Assembly (NCBI GenBank): GCA_002716825.1
Contig: PBCC01000064.1
Span: 1-45,748, forward strand
Source of the DNA: Halobacteriovorax sp.
GTDB lineage: Bacteria; Bdellovibrionota; Bacteriovoracia; Bacteriovoracales; Bacteriovoracaceae
DNA length: 45,748 nucleotides
Reading direction: 5' to 3'
Shown here: piece by piece, positions 8,529 to 15,942 of the stretch
Layout: the number at the start of each line of letters is the position of its first letter
Numbering within the stretch: the stretch's first letter is position 1
Notes under the pieces: generated by a model
The model's input: only the letters and a program-made list of their open reading frames with translations
What the model was told of the DNA's origin: nothing
Database searches by the model: none
Made by a program: the position numbers and the translations under genes

Positions 8529-8911
8529 AGCGCAAACTCATCGTCTTTTTTGATGGATATTGTAACCTCTGCAATAGTGCCGTTGATTTCTTAATTAAGA
8601 ATAATAAAAAAGGTAATCTTTTTTTTGCACCATTAAGCTCTCAGCTAGCCTCGAAGCTTCTGCCAAATATTGAGTTCGATAGCATTGTCTTTTATGCGAA
8701 CGGTGTTGTTAGTTACAAGTCAAAGGCCGCCTTTGAGGTTGCAAAGCATTTAGATTGGAAATGGCGCTGGCTGTCGTGGCTTAGATTTGTGCCAAGCACA
8801 CTTAGCGATTGGGTGTATGACTTGGTTGCCAAGTACCGCTACCGCATCTTTGGAAAAAGGCAAACGTGCAGACTTGCAAGTCCTGAAGAAGAAAAGCGAT
8901 TTCTAGAGTGA
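8516..8911 (+). CDS. DCC1-like thiol-disulfide oxidoreductase (DUF393)
   Basis: A 131-aa protein with the defining N-terminal motif FFDGYCNLCNSAVDF (DxxCxxC). It continues with FAPLSSQLASKLL and the DWVYDLVAKYRYRIFGKR segment normal for this family, which is thioredoxin-like and putatively redox active. The start is a GTG inside the preceding FMN reductase gene (13-nt overlap); there is no ATG before the core. Confidence 0.88.
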   Translation: MDQLERKLIVFFDGYCNLCNSAVDFLIKNNKKGNLFFAPLSSQLASKLLPNIEFDSIVFYANGVVSYKSKAAFEVAKHLDWKWRWLSWLRFVPSTLSDWVYDLVAKYRYRIFGKRQTCRLASPEEEKRFLE

Positions 8912-8912
8912 T

Positions 8913-9032
8913 TTAGTGATGTGGCTCGTCAGCGATTTCATCATCGAAGCTTCGCGTTGCAATAATCAATGAAACGGGTAGGGAAGCCCAAACGGCGACC
9001 AATACGATTGTTACAAATACTTCAAAGCTCAT
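8913..9032 (-). CDS. Small single-pass membrane protein (39 aa)
   Basis: A short reading frame with a strong ribosome-binding site (GAGGAA, 5 nt before ATG). The product begins MSFEVFVTIVL and has one hydrophobic segment at about residues 5-24, followed by an acidic tail ending EPHH. It fills most of the gap between the DCC gene and the AI-2E permease gene. Its small size and topology recall accessory subunits of respiratory complexes, but I recognise no specific family and assign no function. Confidence 0.6.
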   Translation of the reverse strand: MSFEVFVTIVLVAVWASLPVSLIIATRSFDDEIADEPHH

Positions 9033-9129
9033 AAATTCCTCACTATAAGCAAAAATAAGCCATTTTTATGTATTTTTCAAGCTCTTCCGATGGTGGCACT
9101 ATTATACAAGCACATAAAAGGAAGTTCCT

Positions 9130-10125
9130 ATGGAAATCACCGGCAATAATCGACTTGTAACAAGCTGTTTGCTCATTTTAACAGGTATTGCTGTTACCGG
9201 CGGACTCATTTACACCAAACCAATTTTAGTTCCCTTTGTTATTTCGCTATTTATTTATTTGGCCTTAGTTCCTCCACTTAGCTTTTTACAAAGCCGACTG
9301 AAAGTCTCCCATAATATTGCGGTCATTATGATTGCAGCGATCTATCTTTTGATCAGTGCACTTTTGATTGTCGTTTTTATTCAATCTTTTGAATCCATCA
9401 TATCCGGTGCAGGGATGTACCGAGCTCGTATTATTGAACTCATATCAATGACTAATGATTCTCTGCCTACATGGGCCGGCACGTTGGATATGGCCACGCT
9501 TAAAGATCAGGTGGCACAAATTCCTGTTCTCAAACTACTACGCGGATTAACTGGGGATATTTTTAGTCTGATGGCCAACTCAGCCCTGGTCGTTATCTTC
9601 ACTCTTTTTCTTTTGGTTGGTGATCCGGCCAAAATCGAAAATGAATTCTTTCGTGAGTTTCAAAAGAAAGTTTCACAATATGTCGTCGCTAAATTCTTTG
9701 TCTCTGCATTGACGGCGATCATCACTGTGATTGTGTTATTGGCCGTAGGGGCTGATCTTGCGATGTTGTTCGCTCTTTTAACATTTCTCTTTAACTTCAT
9801 TCCCAATATAGGCTCCTTGATTGCACTTGCGCTTCCACTACCTGTCATCTTTTTACAATTTGGTTTTGGAGCACCTTTTTGGATCGTGCTTGGCGTATGT
9901 GGGGTGACCCAGTTCTTTGTAGGCAATATCATCGAACCCAAAATGTTAGGGGAGAGTTTAGATCTTCATCCAATTACGGTGTTACTCTTTCTTATGTTTT
10001 GGGGATTAGTCTGGGGATTACCTGGGATGTTCTTAGCAGTGCCGATTACTTCACTCTTAAAAATCCTACTCTCTCGCATTGAGGTGGCAAAGCCTTTGGC
10101 CGAGCTTTTGGCCGGTAGAATCTAG
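9130..10125 (+). CDS. AI-2E family transporter (PerM/YdiK-like permease)
   Basis: A 331-aa polytopic inner-membrane protein. It has paired N-terminal transmembrane segments (about 10-75), a soluble loop with an amphipathic helix, and a C-terminal block containing LFNFIPNIGSLIALALPLPV, GNIIEPKMLGESLDLHPITVLL and GLPGMFLAVPITSLLKI, the family signatures. Some members export autoinducer-2 and others act as Na+/H+ antiporters, so the cargo is not assigned. RBS AAGGAAG lies before the ATG. It ends 1 nt before gluQ. Confidence 0.88.
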   Translation: MEITGNNRLVTSCLLILTGIAVTGGLIYTKPILVPFVISLFIYLALVPPLSFLQSRLKVSHNIAVIMIAAIYLLISALLIVVFIQSFESIISGAGMYRARIIELISMTNDSLPTWAGTLDMATLKDQVAQIPVLKLLRGLTGDIFSLMANSALVVIFTLFLLVGDPAKIENEFFREFQKKVSQYVVAKFFVSALTAIITVIVLLAVGADLAMLFALLTFLFNFIPNIGSLIALALPLPVIFLQFGFGAPFWIVLGVCGVTQFFVGNIIEPKMLGESLDLHPITVLLFLMFWGLVWGLPGMFLAVPITSLLKILLSRIEVAKPLAELLAGRI

Positions 10126-10126
10126 A

Positions 10127-10939
10127 GTGGAGAAAATTGTTTCCAGATTAGCTCCCACTCCTAACGGTGAACTTCATTTTGGTAACCTGTTTAATTTTAT
10201 TTTGACTTGGTCACACGTTAGAAACCATGGCGGCAAGTTATGGCTTCGTTTTGATGATATCGATCAAAGCCGTTGTGAACAGCGCTATATTGATCAAACT
10301 AAAAAATTCTTAGAGTATATTGGATTAGATTGGGATGACGAGTTTTCAAAACAATACAACTGTCTCAGTGAATATAAGTTTGCGTTAAGTCGGTTGCCTC
10401 AGTATCAGTGTGATTGCTCTAGAAAGCAGATTCAAGAGCGAGCCAGTTCCCATTTTTACGATGGGTTCTGCAAAAATCGAAATCTCGCATGTACCACTGG
10501 TGAATATGCCATTCGTTTTCAAAACTCTAAGCTTGAACAAGAGGACTTCATCTTGTGGCGAAAAGAAGCGATTCCCGCTTATCACCTTACTAGTGTTGTT
10601 GATGATCTTCGATTGGGCGTCAATGTCATTATTAGGGGAGAGGATCTGCTGGATTCTTCACTGGCGCAAAACGAAATCTATCGTCTCCTAAAAGATTCAA
10701 ATTCCTCGCCTTGGAAAATCTATCACCATCAACTCATTCTTAGTGATAAGGGAGAGAAGCTTTCTAAAAGTAGAAATGATGGGGAGCTATTTAAACTTAT
10801 GTTGGAAAATATTTCTCCCAGGGTCATCATGGGGGAATTGGCGAAACGTCTTGGACAAAATGAGTCTAAGTTTCAATCAGTAGATGACTTTTTAGCACTT
10901 AGAATTGAGGACTTTAGTACAGAGCTTCAATTGAATTAA
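10127..10939 (+). CDS. gluQ: Glutamyl-Q tRNA(Asp) synthetase
   Basis: A 270-aa truncated GluRS paralogue that attaches Glu to the queuosine base of tRNA(Asp). It has the class I signature RLAPTPNGELHFGN (HIGH region), FDDID, a zinc-like Cys set (CDCSRK, FYDGFCKNRNLAC), VIRGEDLL and KLSKSRNDG (KMSKS). It lacks the anticodon-binding domain of full GluRS, as expected for GluQ. It starts with a GTG 1 nt after the permease stop. Its 3' end overlaps the convergent M14 peptidase gene by 26 nt. Confidence 0.9.
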   Translation: MEKIVSRLAPTPNGELHFGNLFNFILTWSHVRNHGGKLWLRFDDIDQSRCEQRYIDQTKKFLEYIGLDWDDEFSKQYNCLSEYKFALSRLPQYQCDCSRKQIQERASSHFYDGFCKNRNLACTTGEYAIRFQNSKLEQEDFILWRKEAIPAYHLTSVVDDLRLGVNVIIRGEDLLDSSLAQNEIYRLLKDSNSSPWKIYHHQLILSDKGEKLSKSRNDGELFKLMLENISPRVIMGELAKRLGQNESKFQSVDDFLALRIEDFSTELQLN

Positions 10940-11933
10940 GGGCAGCCACCCCTTGATCTTTCAAACTTTGAAGTTTTCTATTTTGGCGATTATTCAGTGG
11001 AATATCTCTTGGAGTTTCATGGGTAAGAGTGTGCCAGCCATGAACCGTTGCAAGGCGGATTCTGGCCATTCCAGGGCTTCCTTCAGACAAAATAAAATTG
11101 CCAGCTTGCCAGCGGTCACGTGAGCCCAGCTCATCGATGAAATCTTGTTGCATCTGATAATAGCTTGCGCCAAAAGTAGATCTTCCAACTCGGTAGATAA
11201 AGTCCTCATCAAATGAACCGTGCATATCTAGAACAATGACAGGCTTCTTACCTGATTGTTCAACGAGCTTTGCCATATGAGTGTGAATGGATTGAATCTC
11301 ATCTTTACTATCGCTCGGGTTGTTTGCCCAAACGCGGTTGAGATCGCGGCGATTATTATTATAGCGAACTTTATTCTCAGCTCCATCAGGATTGACCATT
11401 GGGTAGAGCACCAATTGATACTGTTCAAGAATTTCAGGTCTTGAGAAAAAACTTTCTGCAAAACCTTCGATAATCCAATTGGCCGTACCTTCATCTCCAT
11501 GGTGGCGGCCAAACATAATGATAAGTTTTTTATTTGGATCAAAAGTTTTTGGAAATACTACCTTGAGGTCCCGTCCAGCTAAACTTTTGCCAATTGTTTC
11601 AGTCAAATAGCCAGATTGCTCAAATACCGGCTTAAACTCGCTCAAAAAATCTAAAACGCGAGAGTAGTGATAATACTTAATATAGCGATCATCATAACCC
11701 TCGGCCTTGGTGTGGGATTCAAGCTTTTGAACGTCGTACACCACAGTCATTGCGAGGCTTTTATAGACTTCATCAAGTGGAAGGTAGCGACCGTCGTGAG
11801 CTAAATCGACAAAAAGATTTGAGCCCGACTCCCTGGCCACTAGATCAATTCCAGTCGTTTGAAAATCGTGAACACACTCTGATAGAGCGACTTGAGACAT
11901 ACAAAAAGAAAGTAGCAGTAGTAGTGTTTTCAT
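10914..11933 (-). CDS. Exported M14-family zinc carboxypeptidase-like protein
   Basis: A 339-aa metallopeptidase with a signal peptide (residues 1-18). Zinc ligands are visible as HHGDE (H145, E148) and LDMHG (H238). The MVNPDGAE and NRRDLNR substrate-binding motifs and a C-terminal HETPRDIP (candidate catalytic Glu) are also typical of M14. It probably acts in the periplasm or outside the cell on peptides or peptidoglycan stems. It is divergent from the CNNM-type gene, with 59 nt between starts. Confidence 0.87.
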   Translation of the reverse strand: MKTLLLLLSFCMSQVALSECVHDFQTTGIDLVARESGSNLFVDLAHDGRYLPLDEVYKSLAMTVVYDVQKLESHTKAEGYDDRYIKYYHYSRVLDFLSEFKPVFEQSGYLTETIGKSLAGRDLKVVFPKTFDPNKKLIIMFGRHHGDEGTANWIIEGFAESFFSRPEILEQYQLVLYPMVNPDGAENKVRYNNNRRDLNRVWANNPSDSKDEIQSIHTHMAKLVEQSGKKPVIVLDMHGSFDEDFIYRVGRSTFGASYYQMQQDFIDELGSRDRWQAGNFILSEGSPGMARIRLATVHGWHTLTHETPRDIPLNNRQNRKLQSLKDQGVAALNSIEALY

Positions 11934-11992
11934 GAACTCATCTAATCATAGCGCGCAACACCAAGACAACCCTTTGAACAAAATGCTTCAAT

Positions 11993-13048
11993 GTGTCTTT
12001 AACGGAGCTGAATTTGGAGCTGTTGCTTCTCTATATTGCCCTGGCCATCTTGGTCTCATTCTTTTGTTCAGTTTTAGAAGCTGTGCTCTTGTCGATAACT
12101 CCCAGTTATCAAGAATCGTTACGCCATCAACATCCTAAACTACACTCGCGCGTCTCAAAGCTTCGCTCTGATATCGAAAGACCCCTGTCTGCCATTTTAA
12201 GTTTTAATACTATTGCTCATACGATTGGAGCTGCCGGTGCAGGTGCTCAGGCACAAAAAATTTGGGGCGATGAAGTCTTAACTATTTTCTCTGTGTTTTT
12301 AACTTTTGCGATTTTGCTCTTTAGCGAAATCATTCCAAAATCTATTGGTGCGAGGTATTGGAGAGGCTTACTTGGATTCGCTTCAAGAGTCTTGCCTCCT
12401 ATGATCATCCTTTCTATTCCGCTTGTTACTGTCAGTGAGTTTTTCTCAAAACTTATCAAAGGGGGAGAGCAGGAGCGAGTCTCAAGAGCTGAAATTAGTG
12501 CCTTTGCAGATCTTGGTTCTAAAGAGGGTGTGCTGGCCCCCCAAGAAGCTAAAACGATTAAAACCATGCTGAACTTCCAATCACTTCGTGCTTTTGATGT
12601 CATGACTCCGCGTGATCAAGTCTCTGGCCATCCCCATGACAGAAGCGTCGTTGAAGCCTTTGCACTAGATTCAACAATTAACCACTCGAGACTTTTACTT
12701 TTTGGAATTGATCGCGACGATATTCGCGGTTACGTTCTTCGAACAGATATTCTCTCTAGTATGGCGAGGGATCAAATCGAAACGGTGATGGATGATCTCA
12801 GACGGCCGATTTTAATTTTGCCTGAACGCATTCGCGTCGGTCGACTTTTTACTAAGCTTATTGATCGTAGTGAACATATCGCAGCACTGGTTGATGATAG
12901 CGGAGCTTTTCGTGGGGTAGTAACTTTAGAAGACATTATGGAAACTCTTCTAGGACTTGAGATTCTCGATGAAATTGATGTAGACGATGAGCTACAAGAG
13001 AAAACAAAAGAGCTTGTTCAGCGCGCAAAAAAACGCATTCAATCGTAA
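11993..13048 (+). CDS. CNNM/CorC-type membrane protein (DUF21 + CBS pair)
   Basis: A 351-aa protein with an N-terminal DUF21 domain of about four transmembrane segments (SFFCSVLEAVLLSI, FSEIIPKSIGARY). Two CBS domains follow (about 200-320; MTPRDQVSG, LVDDSGAFRGVVTLEDIMETLLGLEI). Members export Mg2+ or Co2+ or modulate ion homeostasis. The C-terminal CorC_HlyC transporter-associated domain is absent, leaving a short acidic and coiled tail. The start is GTG. Confidence 0.87.
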   Translation: MSLTELNLELLLLYIALAILVSFFCSVLEAVLLSITPSYQESLRHQHPKLHSRVSKLRSDIERPLSAILSFNTIAHTIGAAGAGAQAQKIWGDEVLTIFSVFLTFAILLFSEIIPKSIGARYWRGLLGFASRVLPPMIILSIPLVTVSEFFSKLIKGGEQERVSRAEISAFADLGSKEGVLAPQEAKTIKTMLNFQSLRAFDVMTPRDQVSGHPHDRSVVEAFALDSTINHSRLLLFGIDRDDIRGYVLRTDILSSMARDQIETVMDDLRRPILILPERIRVGRLFTKLIDRSEHIAALVDDSGAFRGVVTLEDIMETLLGLEILDEIDVDDELQEKTKELVQRAKKRIQS

Positions 13049-13142
13049 TTTCAGTACTTTCATTATTACCAACTCTGGTGACAATCTCCGAGCTTGATGC
13101 TCAAATACTGTTTCACACACACTCGTAAAAAGGAGCCTGGCC

Positions 13143-14054
13143 TTGGAAATGATTTCCCTCGACCGAATCCAAGTAAAAAACCCTTACCTAAGACTTGATA
13201 CAGGCATTGAGAAGCTTGCTCAAAGTATTAAGACTGTCGGTTTAATCCATCCACTCATCGTCAATCATAGCGATCAATTGATTGCTGGCGGACGTCGCTA
13301 CAGCGCGCTTAAGTTCTTGGGCATCGGTGAAGCACCTGTTCACCGCATTGATAAAGATGAAAATGAACAAGAGCTCATTTCAATCGATGAAAACTTAGTA
13401 AGGCTTGATCTGACTAAAGTTGAAATGGAGCACGCTCTTCGTCGCGCCAAAGACCTGTATGAAGAAATCTATCCAACAGCTCCTAAAGTTGATTTGGATG
13501 CCGATGATAAACAAACTGAAGCTCAATCAGAGCTAGAAGTTGATGGTAAGAAAAACTTTCTCGCCATGGCCTCTGAAAAAACAGGGCTATCAGCAAAAGT
13601 TATTAAAGCGGCTATCGCCCGCGATGAGCGATCTAGTAATGTTGTTAAGCAAGCTCGCTCCCAGGGCATGGTCTCTGCCTCTCAAGTAGGAGAGATGATT
13701 AAGCTTGATCAAACTGAGCAAGACGAGCTTCTTCCACACGTTCAAGGGAAAACAGTTAAAGAGATTCGCTCAATTGTTAAAGAAGCAAAGCAAGGTGGTC
13801 TTAAGCAGGCACTTGAAACAGCGATGAGACGTCAAAGTGTTCCACGCGAAGTTAAGCTTTTAAAAGATCAGGTAAAGAAAACAAATAAGCTACTTGGTAA
13901 AATGATTTTAGAAGAACTGCTCTATGCAGGCGAAGAGCAAGGTGCGATGGTTCGCTCCTTGAATGAGCTCAAGCATAATATTGAAGCGGTTTTGACTCAC
14001 TACGAAGATGACAACAATTACAGAAGTGAAGATGAGCAATCAGTCGTACAATAA
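13143..14054 (+). CDS. ParB/Spo0J-like protein, orphan
   Basis: A 303-aa protein with an N-terminal ParB/Srx-like domain (SLDRIQVKNPYLR, IDxL-like GIEKLAQSIKTVGLIHPLIV, AGGRRYSALKFLG). A KorB/ParB-like helix-turn-helix region follows around residues 140-185 (MASEKTGLSAKVIKAAIARDE). It then runs into a long charged helical C-terminus. It has a ~40-residue acidic insert (about 105-140, AptAPKVDLDADD) between the box II region and the HTH. There is no parA next to it, so chromosome segregation is unlikely and sequence-specific DNA binding is inferred. TTG at 13143 is favoured by AAGGAG 7 nt upstream; ATG at 13149 is the alternative. Confidence 0.75.
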   Translation: MEMISLDRIQVKNPYLRLDTGIEKLAQSIKTVGLIHPLIVNHSDQLIAGGRRYSALKFLGIGEAPVHRIDKDENEQELISIDENLVRLDLTKVEMEHALRRAKDLYEEIYPTAPKVDLDADDKQTEAQSELEVDGKKNFLAMASEKTGLSAKVIKAAIARDERSSNVVKQARSQGMVSASQVGEMIKLDQTEQDELLPHVQGKTVKEIRSIVKEAKQGGLKQALETAMRRQSVPREVKLLKDQVKKTNKLLGKMILEELLYAGEEQGAMVRSLNELKHNIEAVLTHYEDDNNYRSEDEQSVVQ

Positions 14055-14520
14055 AGAAGAGCTTCAAAAAGAAGTCGATCAAAAAGCCAGGGCCAGCATT
14101 CAAAGTGATGATGGCCTTGATCAGCTGATTCGTTTTACACTTGATAACTTCGCCTATCGTTATCTCGAAACTAAAAATCAAAAGGATTTGAAGTCGGCCC
14201 TCGTCGCTGAGCAAACCTGGAGAGTTGAGTCTTGTGAGTCAGAACTGCTGGAAGCCTTGAAAGCGCAAAATCCACAAACAAAGAATTTGCTAATTAAAAA
14301 AGCAAAAGATCATGCCAGAAAAGATGGTGCGAGCGTCATCTTAGGACTTGAGATTAAAATTAAAGACACCCTGGCTCTTTGCAAAGCAAGCGTGGCTTGG
14401 AATTCAAATAACAAAGAAGTGATCATCGCAGAAAATCAAACTAAGCTGGAGTTTGAGGATTTGTTAGATCTTAGAAATCGTTTAGCCAAAGTCCTTGAAG
14501 ATGCCTGTGGAGTTTTTTAA
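14008..14520 (+). CDS. Hypothetical protein, charged and soluble
   Basis: A 170-aa protein that I do not recognise. It is rich in Lys/Glu, has no signal peptide or membrane segment, and is predicted mostly helical with one beta-rich patch (ASVILGLEIKIKDTLALCKASVAWN). It overlaps the 3' end of the ParB-like gene in another frame by 47 nt; an internal ATG at 14032 would shorten the overlap to 23 nt. It ends directly before the LysR gene, so these three genes probably form one transcript. Confidence 0.6.
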   Translation: MTTITEVKMSNQSYNKEELQKEVDQKARASIQSDDGLDQLIRFTLDNFAYRYLETKNQKDLKSALVAEQTWRVESCESELLEALKAQNPQTKNLLIKKAKDHARKDGASVILGLEIKIKDTLALCKASVAWNSNNKEVIIAENQTKLEFEDLLDLRNRLAKVLEDACGVF

Positions 14521-15393
14521 GTGACTCTCGAGCAGCTCATTACCTTTGAAGCGGTTGCTACTCACGGATCATTTAAGGCCGCCAGTGAGGCCATGCATAA
14601 GTCCCAACCCTCTCTTTCAGTTGCCATAAGGAACCTGGAAGAGGAGCTTGGAGTAAAGCTTTTTTCGCGCGATGATTACCGCCCCAAGCTTACAAGTCAG
14701 GGCGAGGTTCTTTTAAAGAAAGCCCGTAAAATCTTAGAAGAGTGTGAAGACTTTAGTGACTTTGCAGGCGTACTTAAAACAGGTGTCGAACCAGTTATCA
14801 AGCTGGGGCTTGATGCCATTAGTTGGCATAACGAAATCCTTTGCTCCATCAAAAGCTTCTTTGATCAATACGATCAGACTGATGTTGTTTTAGAACAAGG
14901 AATTCTTGGTGAGATGCCTGAAAAGGTTATTGATGGTGAACTTGATGCTGCTTTCTCGCCAGTCGTCGTCGAGCACAGCGATCTCGAATGTCATAGCGTT
15001 TTAAAAGTTAAAATGGTTCCCGTCTGCGCGCCATCAATGCTTGGAGAGAAAGCATTAAGTTTAGCTTCACTAAAAAAATGTAATCAAATTATTGTACGTG
15101 ATTCAAGTCAACTGTCTTCGCACCTTTCATTTGGTGTTCTAAAGGGTGGTAAGTCTTGGCGAATTAGCAGTAACGGCCTGAAGAAAAGCTTGATTCTGGC
15201 CGGCCTTGGTTGGGGCAGGCTTCCCCTATCTGATATTGAGACAGAGCTTGCGCAAAAAAAATTAATCGCTATCGATCTTCCAGAGATTACAAGTGCCTAT
15301 TTCGATGTCGCAATTCAAGTTCATCGCCACCGCCCCAGAGGCCCCGTTCTAAAAGCACTCATTGAAAAGTTTAGCTCAAAGTCTCAGTCGTAA
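14521..15393 (+). CDS. LysR-family transcriptional regulator
   Basis: A 290-aa regulator. It has an N-terminal winged helix (LEQLITFEAVATHGSFKAASEAMHKSQPSLSVAIRNLEEELGVKLF, about residues 2-48) and an effector-binding domain with a LysR-type periplasmic-binding fold. The start is a GTG immediately after the previous stop. It overlaps the convergent osmC-like gene by 23 nt at the 3' end, so OsmC or upstream genes could be its targets, but no operator is visible. Confidence 0.9.
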   Translation: MTLEQLITFEAVATHGSFKAASEAMHKSQPSLSVAIRNLEEELGVKLFSRDDYRPKLTSQGEVLLKKARKILEECEDFSDFAGVLKTGVEPVIKLGLDAISWHNEILCSIKSFFDQYDQTDVVLEQGILGEMPEKVIDGELDAAFSPVVVEHSDLECHSVLKVKMVPVCAPSMLGEKALSLASLKKCNQIIVRDSSQLSSHLSFGVLKGGKSWRISSNGLKKSLILAGLGWGRLPLSDIETELAQKKLIAIDLPEITSAYFDVAIQVHRHRPRGPVLKALIEKFSSKSQS

Positions 15394-15790
15394 TTTCAAT
15401 CGTAGATTTTAAAATTTTATGAATCGGACATTTGTCGGCGATAATCGTCATTTTACTTACTTGTTCACTGGTAAGAGCTGGATCAAAGCGCAGAGATCTC
15501 TTCATGAGTGTGGTGGCACCTTCTTTGACAATATCGACAGTCACAGTGGTATTTCCTATCGAATAGCCTTTGTGCTTGGCCACCATTTCCATCGTCATTA
15601 ACGTACAGCCTACGAGCGAGGACTCAAGGAGGTGGTGGGGATCCATTGCCGTATTCGTACCACCGTCTTTGTTCGACATATCAGCGGTAATGACATGTTC
15701 ACCATCGCCCATGGTAACGATATAAGGTTTGTCCAGAGTTCCTTCGATCACTTCTAACCTCCTGAAAATACTAATAGATTTGTAACCCAT
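15371..15790 (-). CDS. OsmC/Ohr-family peroxide-resistance protein
   Basis: A 139-aa protein of the OsmC fold. Recognisable are HVITADMSNKDGGTNTAMDPHHLLESSLVGCTLMTMEMVAKHKG, holding the first Cys, and ADKCPIHKIL, holding the second. Together these form the reactive Cys pair that reduces organic hydroperoxides. It belongs to the YhfA/OsmC-like branch rather than classical Ohr (inference from the length and CPIHK motif). Confidence 0.85.
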   Translation of the reverse strand: MGYKSISIFRRLEVIEGTLDKPYIVTMGDGEHVITADMSNKDGGTNTAMDPHHLLESSLVGCTLMTMEMVAKHKGYSIGNTTVTVDIVKEGATTLMKRSLRFDPALTSEQVSKMTIIADKCPIHKILKSTIEITTETLS

Positions 15791-15942
15791 TAGAGTCTCT
15801 TTGGCCCTACTTTGTGTGTAAACCTGACAATTTCTTACAATGGAGAGTTAGAGCGGCTCCATACTGCCATCTCTCTTGGCTCACGAAGCTAAACATGACA
15901 GATTTGCGCGGTTACTACTTTCAGATGTCCGAGGATGGAATA

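Noticed and set aside
11932-12138. 68-aa plus frame at the CNNM gene start
   Set aside because: Overlaps the start of the CNNM gene in another frame with no recognisable content.
15814-15942. Upstream in-frame extension of the M6 protease (43 residues)
   Set aside because: It would bury the lipoprotein signal peptide; the ATG at 15943 has an RBS and a perfect lipobox distance.
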